Positions 1-6,487 are shown, numbered from the stretch's first letter. The stretch is DNA of 12,332 nucleotides from Syntrophomonadaceae bacterium (GCA_003551865.1 PUNU01000041.1:1-12332), one strand, 5' to 3'. Numbers and translations: made by a program. The notes: a model not told the origin generated them from the letters alone.

Positions 1-117
1 ATCATGCCTGAGGCCAACCGGGCCGAGCTGAAAGCAAATAACAGCGAGTATAAAGAGATGCAGTTAGTCGGGGTCGATACGATCAAAGAGGCGATCGGGG
101 TGGCTTTGCTGGGCTAA
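1..117 (+). CDS. C-terminal fragment of an unidentified protein (possibly Lon/RadA-type S16-like domain)
   Basis: Frame 1 is open from the window edge to a TAA at 115-117, giving 38 C-terminal residues; the start lies outside the window. The tail reads IMPEANRAEL, then a hydrophilic stretch, then QLVGVDTIKEAIGVALLG. A 'P-x-x-N' element followed by a 'V-G-V-x-T-(I/L)-x-E-A' strand-helix is how the S5D2-like C-terminal domains of Lon proteases, RadA/Sms and ComM-type ATPases end, so this may be one of them; that is inference from a short piece. It is the only supported plus-strand gene here. It converges on the DMT transporter gene, and the two stop codons overlap at 114-117 with no hairpin between them. 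I am fairly sure it is coding and unsure of its function. Confidence 0.55.
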   Translation: MMPEANRAELKANNSEYKEMQLVGVDTIKEAIGVALLG

Positions 118-1013
118 CCCAGGGCCACCATGAACAGGCCGGTTAAAAGGATGATCACTCCCGTAAATTTTTTTAAGTTGAAGTTTTCCCGCAAGAAAAA
201 CCACCCCAAAAGTGAGCCCACGGGGATGCTTAACTGCCTGAAGGCAAGCACGTAACCGACATTTTCGGCATAAAGCATCGAAGCGAGCACAAGCACGTAG
301 GTAGCATAAATGATCAAACCCAGAACCAGGGTGCTTGCTTTTTCCTTAACCAGGATTTCTTTTGCCTGTTTGCGCTCTAATGGGTCAAGCAGAACGAACC
401 CTGTCAACCAGAGGGACGCAAAAAATCCCTGGAAGATGATATAGCTTAAGGGAGCGGTTATTTCTGAGAAAGAGTCAATTTTTACCAGCAAATTAATCCC
501 TTCAGCATCGATCAGGGAATAACCGGTGATCCCGGCAGCTGCCAGGATAACAAAAATGCCGGTAGAAGGATTAAGCCCGGGGGTGAAAGTGGTGCTGCCG
601 GAATTGCTCCAGTGCAGGTATAAGCCGGTAATAATGAAAAAAATGCCGAGCAGGTAGAGAATGGAGAAGCTTTCGCTATTAAAGGTAAATAGAAACAAGG
701 TTACCATCAATATGGGCAGGGCCCTGACCGTGGGGTAAACCAGTGATAAATGGCCATGTTTATAGGCCCTGGCCAGCGTATAGAGGTAAAGGGCCATGAA
801 AAAGCCGGTTGAAATTAAAAGGATGGTTATATGCTGTGTGAAGGCGGTGAAAGGCGAGGCTACCAGCAATAATAATGGAGAAAAAAATATAACTCCCAGC
901 GTATTGGCCAGCAGAAAAAAAGAGGGACTGGGATGGTACTTCTTAACTGTGAAGTTCCAGCCGGCATGGGAAAAAGCAGATATTGTAATTAAAATGATTG
1001 CCTGTATGGTCAT
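114..1013 (-). CDS. DMT superfamily (EamA-type) membrane transporter
   Basis: Inner-membrane permease of the drug/metabolite transporter superfamily, about 299 residues and the usual length for ten-helix EamA proteins. It is hydrophobic throughout and built as two halves. The N-terminus carries the 'SAFSHAGWN' motif of a DMT subgroup, helix 3-4 has YPTVRALPILMV, and the second half has AFRQLSIPVGSLLGWFFLREN, the repeat-equivalent loop and helix. The frame could start at TTG (1049), but the ATG at 1011-1013 has GGAG six bases upstream and suits a -10 box at 1059-1064, so I use the ATG. It follows the transporter-operon terminator and probably has its own promoter. Some HAGWN-type DMT proteins are annotated as phosphonate-utilisation membrane proteins, which would fit the neighbouring operon. 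The substrate cannot be read from the sequence. Confidence 0.85.
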   Translation of the reverse strand: MTIQAIILITISAFSHAGWNFTVKKYHPSPSFFLLANTLGVIFFSPLLLLVASPFTAFTQHITILLISTGFFMALYLYTLARAYKHGHLSLVYPTVRALPILMVTLFLFTFNSESFSILYLLGIFFIITGLYLHWSNSGSTTFTPGLNPSTGIFVILAAAGITGYSLIDAEGINLLVKIDSFSEITAPLSYIIFQGFFASLWLTGFVLLDPLERKQAKEILVKEKASTLVLGLIIYATYVLVLASMLYAENVGYVLAFRQLSIPVGSLLGWFFLRENFNLKKFTGVIILLTGLFMVALG

Positions 1014-1058
1014 GATAAGCTCCATTAAGCCTGGTAAACCCGGAATCAATTATTTTTA

Positions 1059-1064
1059 AGTATA
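1059..1064 (-). promoter_or_regulatory. candidate -10 box for the DMT transporter gene
   Basis: TATACT on the minus strand, 5/6 to the vegetative consensus, lies just downstream of the intrinsic terminator. It would start a transcript near 1052, leaving a leader of about 39 bases with GGAG before the ATG at 1013. No good -35 is visible 16-18 bases upstream. The terminator makes an independent promoter necessary, which is the main argument for this site. Confidence 0.35.
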
Positions 1065-1086
1065 CTTTAACCAATGAAAACAATCT

Positions 1087-1134
1087 AAAAAACCCGCTGC
1101 CCCCTTATTATATATAATCAGCGGGGACAGCGGG
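1087..1134 (-). terminator. rho-independent terminator of the ABC transporter operon
   Basis: On the minus strand the arms CCCGCTG (1128-1134) and CAGCGGG (1093-1099) pair perfectly. The stem continues, after one mismatch, with four G:C pairs (1123-1126 with 1101-1104). The loop is AT-rich and the downstream side runs straight into six T (1087-1092). It sits 16 bases past the binding-lipoprotein stop codon and separates the operon from the DMT gene. Confidence 0.9.
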
Positions 1135-1150
1135 GGTAGTGCATTCCTTC

Positions 1151-2176
1151 TTATTCAGCGAAGGTGTCTCTCCATTCTTCCATGATTCTATCCCTGTTAT
1201 CTGCTGCCCAAACGGCGTCATAATCGATAAAGTTAGCTTCGAATTCTACCTCCATTACTTCTTCCCGGGTTACCATGTCACGATGTTCATGAGCGGCAAT
1301 CATTCCCGCTTCGGAGCCAATCCAGTCAATTACCTCTTTAGCTACTTCAAGGTTTTCTGTGCCTTCAAAAATCCAGGCAACGTCTAAGTCAAAACCGACT
1401 CCTTCTTCGGGGATAACGGCCAGGACCGGGTAGCCTTCGTCAATGCGGTTAAAGACCCCCATATCCCAGCTCAGCCCGATCATGTACTCGCCTTCGGCTA
1501 CCATCTGGGCCGGTGCTGTTCCCGACTTGGTATACTGGTCGACGTTCTTGTCCAGTTCGGCAAGGTATTCCCACCCTGCCTCTTCACCTTTAAGCTGCAT
1601 AATTGTGGAAACGATCAGGTAAGCGGTGCCGGATGTTCCGGGATCGGGGCAAACTATTTCCCCTTCCCATTTAGGGTCGAGCAAGTCTTCCCAGGTTTCC
1701 GGCGGTTCATATCCGGCAGCTTCAATTAAATCTTCATTGACGGCAATGGCGTTGTACCAGTAGGACCAGCCGTACCAGCGGCCATCCGGGTCTTTAAATT
1801 CAGCGGCGATATCTGCCCATTCCGGTGAATCGTACGGATAAAGTATGTCCATATCTTCAGCCTTTAGCGCGAAGCTGTGCATCATCCCCCAGACCATATC
1901 CGCACCGAAGTTTGGTGATTCCGCTTCAATTCTACTCCAGAGTTCCCCGCTGGACATCCGCAGGATTTCCCCTTGGATGCCTGTATCGGCTTCCAGAGCA
2001 TCCAGGAATGCCTGCATTTCCGGTTCGTCATTGTGGGTATAGATAGCTATACTGCGTTCTTCTGGTGCGGCTTCTTCAGGTTCCTCATCCACGGGTTCGT
2101 CCGCTTCGCAGCCGGCCACCACCAGGGTTAAAACCAACAAGACAGCTAACAGGATTGCCAGTTTGTTTCTCACCAT
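1151..2176 (-). CDS. ABC importer substrate-binding lipoprotein (AfuA/PhnS/FbpA-like)
   Basis: Extracellular solute-binding component of the importer encoded upstream, 341 residues. The N-terminus has a charged start, a hydrophobic core and a lipobox V20-A-G-C23, so it should be a membrane-anchored lipoprotein. An acidic linker (about 24-41) follows. The body matches family-1/6 binding proteins of the ferric, 2-aminoethylphosphonate and hexose-phosphate group: IAIYTHND strand (43-50), ADMVWG (92-97), PDPGTSGTAY (177-186) and KSGTAPAQMVAEGEYMIG (217-234). Where FbpA-type iron binders carry adjacent tyrosines after this last motif, it reads LSWDMG, which argues against ferric iron. The ATG has AGGGGG five bases upstream. 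It is the last gene of the operon, 148 bases after the phosphatase gene, and is followed by a strong terminator. The family is certain; the ligand is open. Confidence 0.9.
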   Translation of the reverse strand: MVRNKLAILLAVLLVLTLVVAGCEADEPVDEEPEEAAPEERSIAIYTHNDEPEMQAFLDALEADTGIQGEILRMSSGELWSRIEAESPNFGADMVWGMMHSFALKAEDMDILYPYDSPEWADIAAEFKDPDGRWYGWSYWYNAIAVNEDLIEAAGYEPPETWEDLLDPKWEGEIVCPDPGTSGTAYLIVSTIMQLKGEEAGWEYLAELDKNVDQYTKSGTAPAQMVAEGEYMIGLSWDMGVFNRIDEGYPVLAVIPEEGVGFDLDVAWIFEGTENLEVAKEVIDWIGSEAGMIAAHEHRDMVTREEVMEVEFEANFIDYDAVWAADNRDRIMEEWRDTFAE

Positions 2177-2324
2177 TAAAACCCCCTATTTAGTGATCAC
2201 GCTCATTTTAAAACCTTCTCCAACCACTACCAACCTTTCTTTTGTAGTCAGCCTTTGACAGTCTCCCGCAAACTCACCTCCTTTGCGAAGTAAGCTTTAA
2301 TAACTGTTGATCATCAGGCATAAT
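2177..2324 (-). promoter_or_regulatory. leader region with orphan Shine-Dalgarno and two mini-ORFs
   Basis: The gap between the phosphatase and lipoprotein genes holds AAAGGAGGTGA (2274-2284), an essentially perfect anti-16S match, with no ordinary gene behind it. Five bases after GGAGG a TTG (2269-2271) opens a seven-codon frame ending at TGA 2248-2250. A second frame, ATG at 2204-2206 through TAG 2186-2188, encodes MSVITK; its stop abuts the lipoprotein ribosome-binding site. These could be leader peptides that set lipoprotein output by translational coupling, or traces of a lost gene. No clear promoter or terminator is seen here. Confidence 0.3.
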
Positions 2325-3050
2325 TCAAGCCTGGATCATTTCTTTTATGCTTGAAAGGACCAGATTTGCCGGGTCCAGCAGGTCGCTTTTTTCACCGACA
2401 CCACTGGTTACCCCAATTCGGCATGCCACCCCGGCGTTTTTCCCCATGAGCATATCGGCAGGTGTGTCGCCGATAACAGCAGTTTCCGCAGGCTTTATAT
2501 CCATCTGGCGGCAAACCTCTAAAACCAGGTCCGGTGCTGGCTTGCAGGCGTCCACCCTGTCGCAGCCGAGAATAATATCGAAATATTGCTCCAGGCCGGC
2601 CACCTTAAGATCTTTAACTGCTGCTTCTGTGTCGTCTGTGGTCACCACCGCCAGGCGGTATCCTTTAGTAGATAAGGATTTAATGCAGCCGCTTGCTCCT
2701 GGTAAAGCTTTTATCATGTGGCTGTTTGTGGTTTTTCCGTTAGCGTAGTTCATCGCTTCCCGGACCTGCTTTTTAGTTTCATCGACCGATTTATAGGCGT
2801 ATGCTATTTCAGCGGCAAGGTTTTCTTCCAATTGTCTTCTGGAGCCGGTAGCTAAATATCCCTCAGACTTAACAACCTCTGTTTTTAAATCAACTCCCCA
2901 TACTTTCATTTTGCTTTCTATTTCTTGTAAAGTAAGTTTTTCACTGGAAAGATATTTTGCAATGATCCGGCACCAGCTTAACCATTTCAAGTTAAAATTG
3001 ATAATCGTCCCATCTTTATCAAACAGTAAAGCCCGGCTTGATTGCCACAC
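2325..3050 (-). CDS. HAD superfamily phosphatase (phosphoglycolate phosphatase-like)
   Basis: Cytoplasmic haloacid-dehalogenase-type hydrolase, 241 residues, with all four motifs: FDKDGT with nucleophile D11 and acid/base D13, VVTTDD (T137/T138), K170 in CKPAPD, and GDTPAD with D195/D199. The insertion between motifs I and II (about 20-115) is a helical C1-type cap, as in Gph-like phosphatases. The second Asp of motif I makes phosphoester hydrolysis likely. Phosphonoacetaldehyde hydrolase (PhnX) has Ala at that place plus a cap lysine, so PhnX is unlikely. The GTG start has GGGAGG seven bases upstream. The gene lies 12 bases behind the ATPase gene and so is an integral member of the import operon. 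This suggests that an imported phosphorylated compound, or a product of it, is dephosphorylated. The true substrate is unknown. Confidence 0.87.
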   Translation of the reverse strand: MWQSSRALLFDKDGTIINFNLKWLSWCRIIAKYLSSEKLTLQEIESKMKVWGVDLKTEVVKSEGYLATGSRRQLEENLAAEIAYAYKSVDETKKQVREAMNYANGKTTNSHMIKALPGASGCIKSLSTKGYRLAVVTTDDTEAAVKDLKVAGLEQYFDIILGCDRVDACKPAPDLVLEVCRQMDIKPAETAVIGDTPADMLMGKNAGVACRIGVTSGVGEKSDLLDPANLVLSSIKEMIQA

Positions 3051-3062
3051 ATTTTTTCCTCC

Positions 3063-4181
3063 CTACCTGGCTTGTTTCAGGGCTGCTTCTTCGGAAGCTT
3101 CTTCTTTAATTAAGTGAATGTTTTCCGGGATTTTCAGGTAAAGCTTGTCTCCGGCTGAAAGCAGTTCTTTTTCTGTGGGGTTGCGTAATTCAACAGACAT
3201 TGTTTCTTCACCGATTTGCACCCTGTAATTGACAATTGCCCCTAAATAGGTGCTTTTTAACACTTCCGCCTCCAAAATATTGATGTCACTTTCAGATTTA
3301 TCGAGGATAACTTTAATATTCTCCGGCCTGATTACGGCTTTGGCCTGTTCGCCTGGCTTAAAATTATTTTGCGGCGGGTTAATTTTAATCTCGCCAACTG
3401 GGGTTTTCAGTTCGAGCATATTATCTGCGGAAACGCTATGAACTGTAGCGTCTAGGAAATTTGCTCTGCCTATAAAGTCGGCAACATATACACTTGCCGG
3501 GTAGCGGTAAATATTAACCGGGTGGCCAATCTGCTCGATATCTCCCTCTCGCATGACCGCTATTTTATCAGCTATGCTGATTGCCTCATCCTGGTCGTGG
3601 GTTACAAAAATAATTGTCAGGTTTAGTTTCTCCCTGATTTTAATTATTTCATCCCGCATATAAGCGCGCAAATTTGCATCCAGGTTGGATAAAGGCTCGT
3701 CTAACAGCAGTAGTTTTGGATTTAAAATTAAGGCCCTGGCCAGAGCAACCCTCTGCTGCTGCCCGCCGCTCAACTGGTTGGGGAAGCGATCTTCCATCCC
3801 GTCCAGCTGAATCATCGAAAGAATGGACCTGGCTTTTTCCTTCATGGAATTTTTATTCTCTTTTCTTACTTTTAAGCCGTAGGTTACATTTTCGTAAACA
3901 TTCATGTGCGGGAAAAGAGCGTAGTTTTGAAAAAACATAACCGTGTCTCTTTTTTCTGGGGGCACGCCGTTGATCAGTTTGCCATCTAAGTAAACATCTC
4001 CCCGGTCCTGCTGGTAAAAGCCTCCAATGACCCTTAAAAGGGTAGTTTTGCCACACCCGCTGGGCCCGAGAAAACAGACGATTTCCCCTCGATAGACATC
4101 GATACTTACTCCTGATAGTGCGGTAACCGGACCGAATGTTTTAACTACGTCTTTAACCTGTAAAATTGGTTCCTCCGCCAT
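3063..4181 (-). CDS. ABC importer ATP-binding protein with TOBE domain (PotA/FbpC/PhnT-like)
   Basis: Cytoplasmic ATPase that powers the importer, 372 residues. Visible motifs are Walker A GPSGCGKTT (39-47), Q-loop Q85 in FFQNYALFPHM, signature LSGGQ (137-141), Walker B LLLLDEP with D161/E162, D-loop SNLD (165-168) and switch H195. Residues from about 240 to 360 form the C-terminal TOBE-type region (VIRPENIKV; YLGAIVNYRV; EETMSVELRN) typical of the spermidine/iron/phosphonate/sulfate branch. The ATG follows GAGGAGGG with nine-base spacing. It sits between the permease and phosphatase genes in one operon, 88 bases after the permease. The sequence places it in the subfamily but does not give the substrate. 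Confidence 0.93.
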   Translation of the reverse strand: MAEEPILQVKDVVKTFGPVTALSGVSIDVYRGEIVCFLGPSGCGKTTLLRVIGGFYQQDRGDVYLDGKLINGVPPEKRDTVMFFQNYALFPHMNVYENVTYGLKVRKENKNSMKEKARSILSMIQLDGMEDRFPNQLSGGQQQRVALARALILNPKLLLLDEPLSNLDANLRAYMRDEIIKIREKLNLTIIFVTHDQDEAISIADKIAVMREGDIEQIGHPVNIYRYPASVYVADFIGRANFLDATVHSVSADNMLELKTPVGEIKINPPQNNFKPGEQAKAVIRPENIKVILDKSESDINILEAEVLKSTYLGAIVNYRVQIGEETMSVELRNPTEKELLSAGDKLYLKIPENIHLIKEEASEEAALKQAR

Positions 4182-4269
4182 TTTTTATAACCCTCCTCTT
4201 CATTACTTCTCTATTATTATTGGGTTGGCCCGGGCTGAAACTATAGTAGCGATTAAGGGCAATGCTTTA

Positions 4270-5955
4270 TTATAACCGGGCTAAATGCGTTTTTGATGTA
4301 ATCCTGGTTAAAGTAAACAAACAGACTGCCACTATACTGATTAGCACTACCGCCATGGCTGCTGCCCGCGCGATAGCTCCCTGTTCGGCAACTTGCAAGA
4401 TATAAACCGCACCGAGGGTGGTTCCGGGAAATACCAGGAATATTGCTGTTGATATGGAGGTCATAGCGCACATAAAGGTGTATATAAAGCCATACATGAA
4501 AGATGAACCCATTAAAGGCAGCACTACCCTGAAAAAGGTGGTTATTTTTGAAGCGCCCATGTCCCAGGAAGCTTCCTCCATGCTAATCCCGATCTGGTGC
4601 AATTTGCTTATTCCCGCTTCCAGGCCTACCCCTAAGTGGCGGAAGACCATGCTGATAATGATGATTGTCATAGTGCCGGTTAAGTGAATCGGGGGCTGGT
4701 TGAAGGAGAGAATATAACCAATACCCACCACTGTACCGGGTACGCCCATGCCGAACAGGGCGATGTATTCCATCATTTTACTGCCGTAAACTTTCATGCG
4801 GACGTTTAAGTAAGCCTGGATTACCCCCAGGAAGGCAACGACTAAAGCTGAAACAGCTGCAATTTGCAAACTTGTCGTCATAGCGTTCCATCCGGTCCTG
4901 GTGCTGAAATGATCAAGGGTAAATGTATTGTTTACACCCGGTATCACCACGAACGCACTCCAGAAAATAACTGCGAAAGCCATAACAATCAAAATCGCAG
5001 ATAGGGTTGTCGATAAAGTGAAAACACCTTTCATGGAAGGGTTCATTCTTATTTGCGAAGAGACGCTTGATTGTCCGCTGATCGTGGTCCTGGTTTTATC
5101 AGCTAAAACATAGTTTTGGATGAAAAAGATGATTATGGTGGGTAATACTAAAAATGTAGCCAAAACCGCTGCCATTTCCATGTTATGCTGGCCGACAACC
5201 AGTAGATAGGCGTCGGTTGCTAAAAAAGGCAGACCTGCGCCGATGACCATAGGGGTGGCAAAATCAGCAATCGATTTTATAAAGACGAGTAATGCGGCTT
5301 TTAAGATCCCGGGCATTACTAAAGGTATGGTTACCGCCCTTAATGTTCTCCATTGGCCGGCTCCCATATCCGAGGAAGCCTCTTCCAAATTGAGGTCCAT
5401 GGAACGCAGCACATTTTCCAGCATCATGAAGCCCAGCGGAAAAAGGCCGATAATTTGGGCCAGAATAACCCCGGTCCAGCCGTAGATGCTGAATTCAATT
5501 CCAAAAAGCTCATAGAGCTGCATGCTGATTAAGCCTCTTCGTCCTCCCAGGGTGATTAGTGATATTGAAAAGATAAAAGGGGGAGCGAGCAGAGGAATCA
5601 TAGCAATTGCCCTTAAAATACTGGGGAGTAATCCTTTGCCCATTCTTGCTACCATGTAAGCATACATGAAGCATAAAGTTACAACAATTGCAGTGACGGA
5701 AAAAGCCAATAACAGACTGTTCGATAAAGCGCGGTAGTAATAGGAGCGGGCAAAGAAGTTTTGGTAATATTCTAAAGTTATGATTCCTTCGGCGACACCC
5801 AGGCTGCGGGCAAGAACATAGATGATCGGGATTACAATGAACAAGACCAGGGAAACTCCAATTACCAGGGATAGTAGCTGTTGCATCGGATTACGGGCAA
5901 TATTCAACAAGGAATTTTTATGTTTTTTTAGGGCCAACTCTCCAGCTTTAAACAT
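4270..5955 (-). CDS. fused two-domain ABC importer permease (FbpB/PhnU-like)
   Basis: Inner-membrane channel of the importer. The 561 residues contain two complete binding-protein-dependent permease domains in tandem, with about twelve hydrophobic segments. Each domain has its EAA loop that docks on the ATPase: EEASSDMGAGQWRTLRAV at about 191-208 and EEASWDMGASKITTFFRV at about 460-477. A polar linker (about 285-310) joins the halves. Length and layout match the single-chain permeases of ferric (FbpB), 2-aminoethylphosphonate and related systems, so no second permease gene is needed. The ATG follows AGGTGA with six-base spacing. It is the first gene of the operon; transcription probably starts in the AT-rich gap upstream. 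Confidence 0.93.
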   Translation of the reverse strand: MFKAGELALKKHKNSLLNIARNPMQQLLSLVIGVSLVLFIVIPIIYVLARSLGVAEGIITLEYYQNFFARSYYYRALSNSLLLAFSVTAIVVTLCFMYAYMVARMGKGLLPSILRAIAMIPLLAPPFIFSISLITLGGRRGLISMQLYELFGIEFSIYGWTGVILAQIIGLFPLGFMMLENVLRSMDLNLEEASSDMGAGQWRTLRAVTIPLVMPGILKAALLVFIKSIADFATPMVIGAGLPFLATDAYLLVVGQHNMEMAAVLATFLVLPTIIIFFIQNYVLADKTRTTISGQSSVSSQIRMNPSMKGVFTLSTTLSAILIVMAFAVIFWSAFVVIPGVNNTFTLDHFSTRTGWNAMTTSLQIAAVSALVVAFLGVIQAYLNVRMKVYGSKMMEYIALFGMGVPGTVVGIGYILSFNQPPIHLTGTMTIIIISMVFRHLGVGLEAGISKLHQIGISMEEASWDMGASKITTFFRVVLPLMGSSFMYGFIYTFMCAMTSISTAIFLVFPGTTLGAVYILQVAEQGAIARAAAMAVVLISIVAVCLFTLTRITSKTHLARL

Positions 5956-6021
5956 GACACTTCACCTGCCTGCAATAAACTCATTTTAAAATAATTGAAG
6001 ATTTATTTTATCAGTACCATT

Positions 6022-6027
6022 ATTATA
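6022..6027 (-). promoter_or_regulatory. candidate -10 box of the ABC transporter operon
   Basis: TATAAT, a perfect vegetative -10, on the minus strand 67 bases before the permease ATG, predicting a leader of about 60 bases. Nothing close to TTGACA lies 16-18 bases upstream; the nearest weak match, TTAAAC, is 20 bases away at 6048-6053. If real, the promoter may need an activator. Confidence 0.4.
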
Positions 6028-6054
6028 CACATCTCCGGCAAATAAATGTTTAAT

Positions 6055-6068
6055 ATATTTGTAAATAT
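6055..6068. repeat. short inverted repeat, possible operator
   Basis: ATATTT-GT-AAATAT, arms of six bases around a two-base centre, lies 28 bases upstream of the TATAAT box. The position suits an operator or activator site, but such AT palindromes are common by chance in DNA of this composition. Confidence 0.25.
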
Positions 6069-6135
6069 TTTTAAGTTTAGTTAATCCGGGTGCTGGTTCA
6101 TAAAAAGATATAATTTCTGTATATTATTCAAGAGA

Positions 6136-6231
6136 TTAAGTTGATAGATCAAGTTTAAAGGCGTGCTCTTCAGCGATAATTATTTTCGATTCATTTAGCC
6201 GTTTATTAATTCGGAAGACACTTCGGATCAT
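6136..6231 (-). other. 31-codon mini-ORF, unlikely to be a gene
   Basis: An ATG (6229-6231) opens a frame of 31 codons ending at TAA 6136-6138. Its peptide is polar with an RSVFRINKRLNESK start and a KIIIAEEHAFKLDL end. The ribosome-binding site is poor (GGG only) and no family is recognised. The ATG overlaps, as ATGA, the stop that closes the read-through frame of the fragment at 6300-6386, so both may be debris of one decayed gene. Confidence 0.15.
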
Positions 6232-6299
6232 TTACCCAGGTTATTTTTTATTCCCGGATGTTTTTCGTGACATTCTTGTCTCACCCCCCAAGCTGTTGC

Positions 6300-6386
6300 T
6301 CAAAGCGCAGTCACATAACCGGTGTCGAATACACCGATAAAAATATCACCCTGTCGGTTATTGTTGATATCGTAGAAAAGAAGCAT
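6300..6386 (-). pseudogene. possible remnant of an FG-GAP/VCBS-type beta-propeller protein
   Basis: A 28-residue frame (ATG 6384-6386, TGA 6300-6302) has GGAG five bases upstream. Its core, YDINNNRQGDIFIGVFDTGY followed by VTAL, resembles one blade of an FG-GAP-like beta-propeller, whose consensus is roughly D-I-N/D-G-D-G-x-x-E-I-I-x-G-x-x-D-G-Y-V-Y-A-L. Upstream the same frame holds only about five sense codons (NDGDK). Downstream it stays open for another 23 codons after the TGA without blade features. One isolated blade cannot fold as a propeller, so a remnant is the natural reading. The match is by eye and short. Confidence 0.25.
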
Positions 6387-6397
6387 CTTATCTCCAT
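6311..6397 (-). other. 28-codon mini-ORF with good ribosome-binding site
   Basis: An ATG at 6395-6397, preceded by AAGGTGG (6406-6412) at eight-base spacing, opens 28 codons to a TGA at 6311-6313. The peptide (MEIRCFFSTIST then a mixed tail) matches nothing I know. It overlaps the propeller-like fragment in another frame. Its start signals are the best in the gap, so it may be the original start region of a gene since frameshifted, or a small protein gene. Confidence 0.2.
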
Positions 6398-6458
6398 CGT
6401 TTTAACCACCTTCTTTTAAGTTATTGATTATTGTCATTTTACACAACAATTACAATAA

Positions 6459-6487
6459 AGTATACAGGCAAAGCGATTACCTTTAAA
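6459..6487 (-). promoter_or_regulatory. candidate promoter at the dehydrogenase 3' end
   Basis: On the minus strand TTTAAA (6482-6487, overlapping the dehydrogenase stop codon) lies 17 bases before TATACT (6459-6464). The implied transcript would start near 6452 and reach the mini-ORFs at 6397 and 6386, which have ribosome-binding sites. It may also read on into the transporter operon. Confidence 0.3.

Larger units (their letters stand above)
5956..6482. other. 527-base AT-rich gap without an intact gene
   Basis: The stretch between the transporter operon and the dehydrogenase gene has no ORF longer than about 31 codons on the minus strand. Its left two-thirds (to about 6260) is strikingly AT-rich compared with the genes around it. 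It holds a candidate -10 box and an inverted repeat before the permease gene, several mini-ORFs, a beta-propeller-like fragment and a promoter-like pair near the dehydrogenase stop codon; these are listed separately. No hairpin with a T-run was found after the dehydrogenase stop, so how that transcript ends is unclear. Confidence 0.7.

Noticed and set aside
2325..3050. HAD gene as phosphonoacetaldehyde hydrolase (PhnX)
   Set aside because: Motif I is DKDGT with a second aspartate, as in phosphatases; PhnX has alanine there and a Schiff-base lysine in a characteristic cap. No PhnW-type aminotransferase is present in the window.
4253..4471. Minus-strand 72-codon frame overlapping the end of the permease
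   Set aside because: It is out of frame with the conserved permease C-terminal domain and shows no domain or start signal; it is a shadow.
1151..5955. ABC importer as a tungstate/molybdate system serving the aldehyde oxidoreductase
   Set aside because: Tungstate and molybdate importers (TupABC, WtpABC, ModABC) use a single-domain permease and a different binding-protein family. The fused double permease and AfuA-like lipoprotein do not fit.
6228..6386. In-frame TGA at 6300-6302 read as selenocysteine in a longer small protein
   Set aside because: The residues around it match no selenoprotein motif I know, no convincing stem-loop of bacterial type follows the TGA, and the downstream 23 codons look non-conserved. 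Gene decay explains it more simply.
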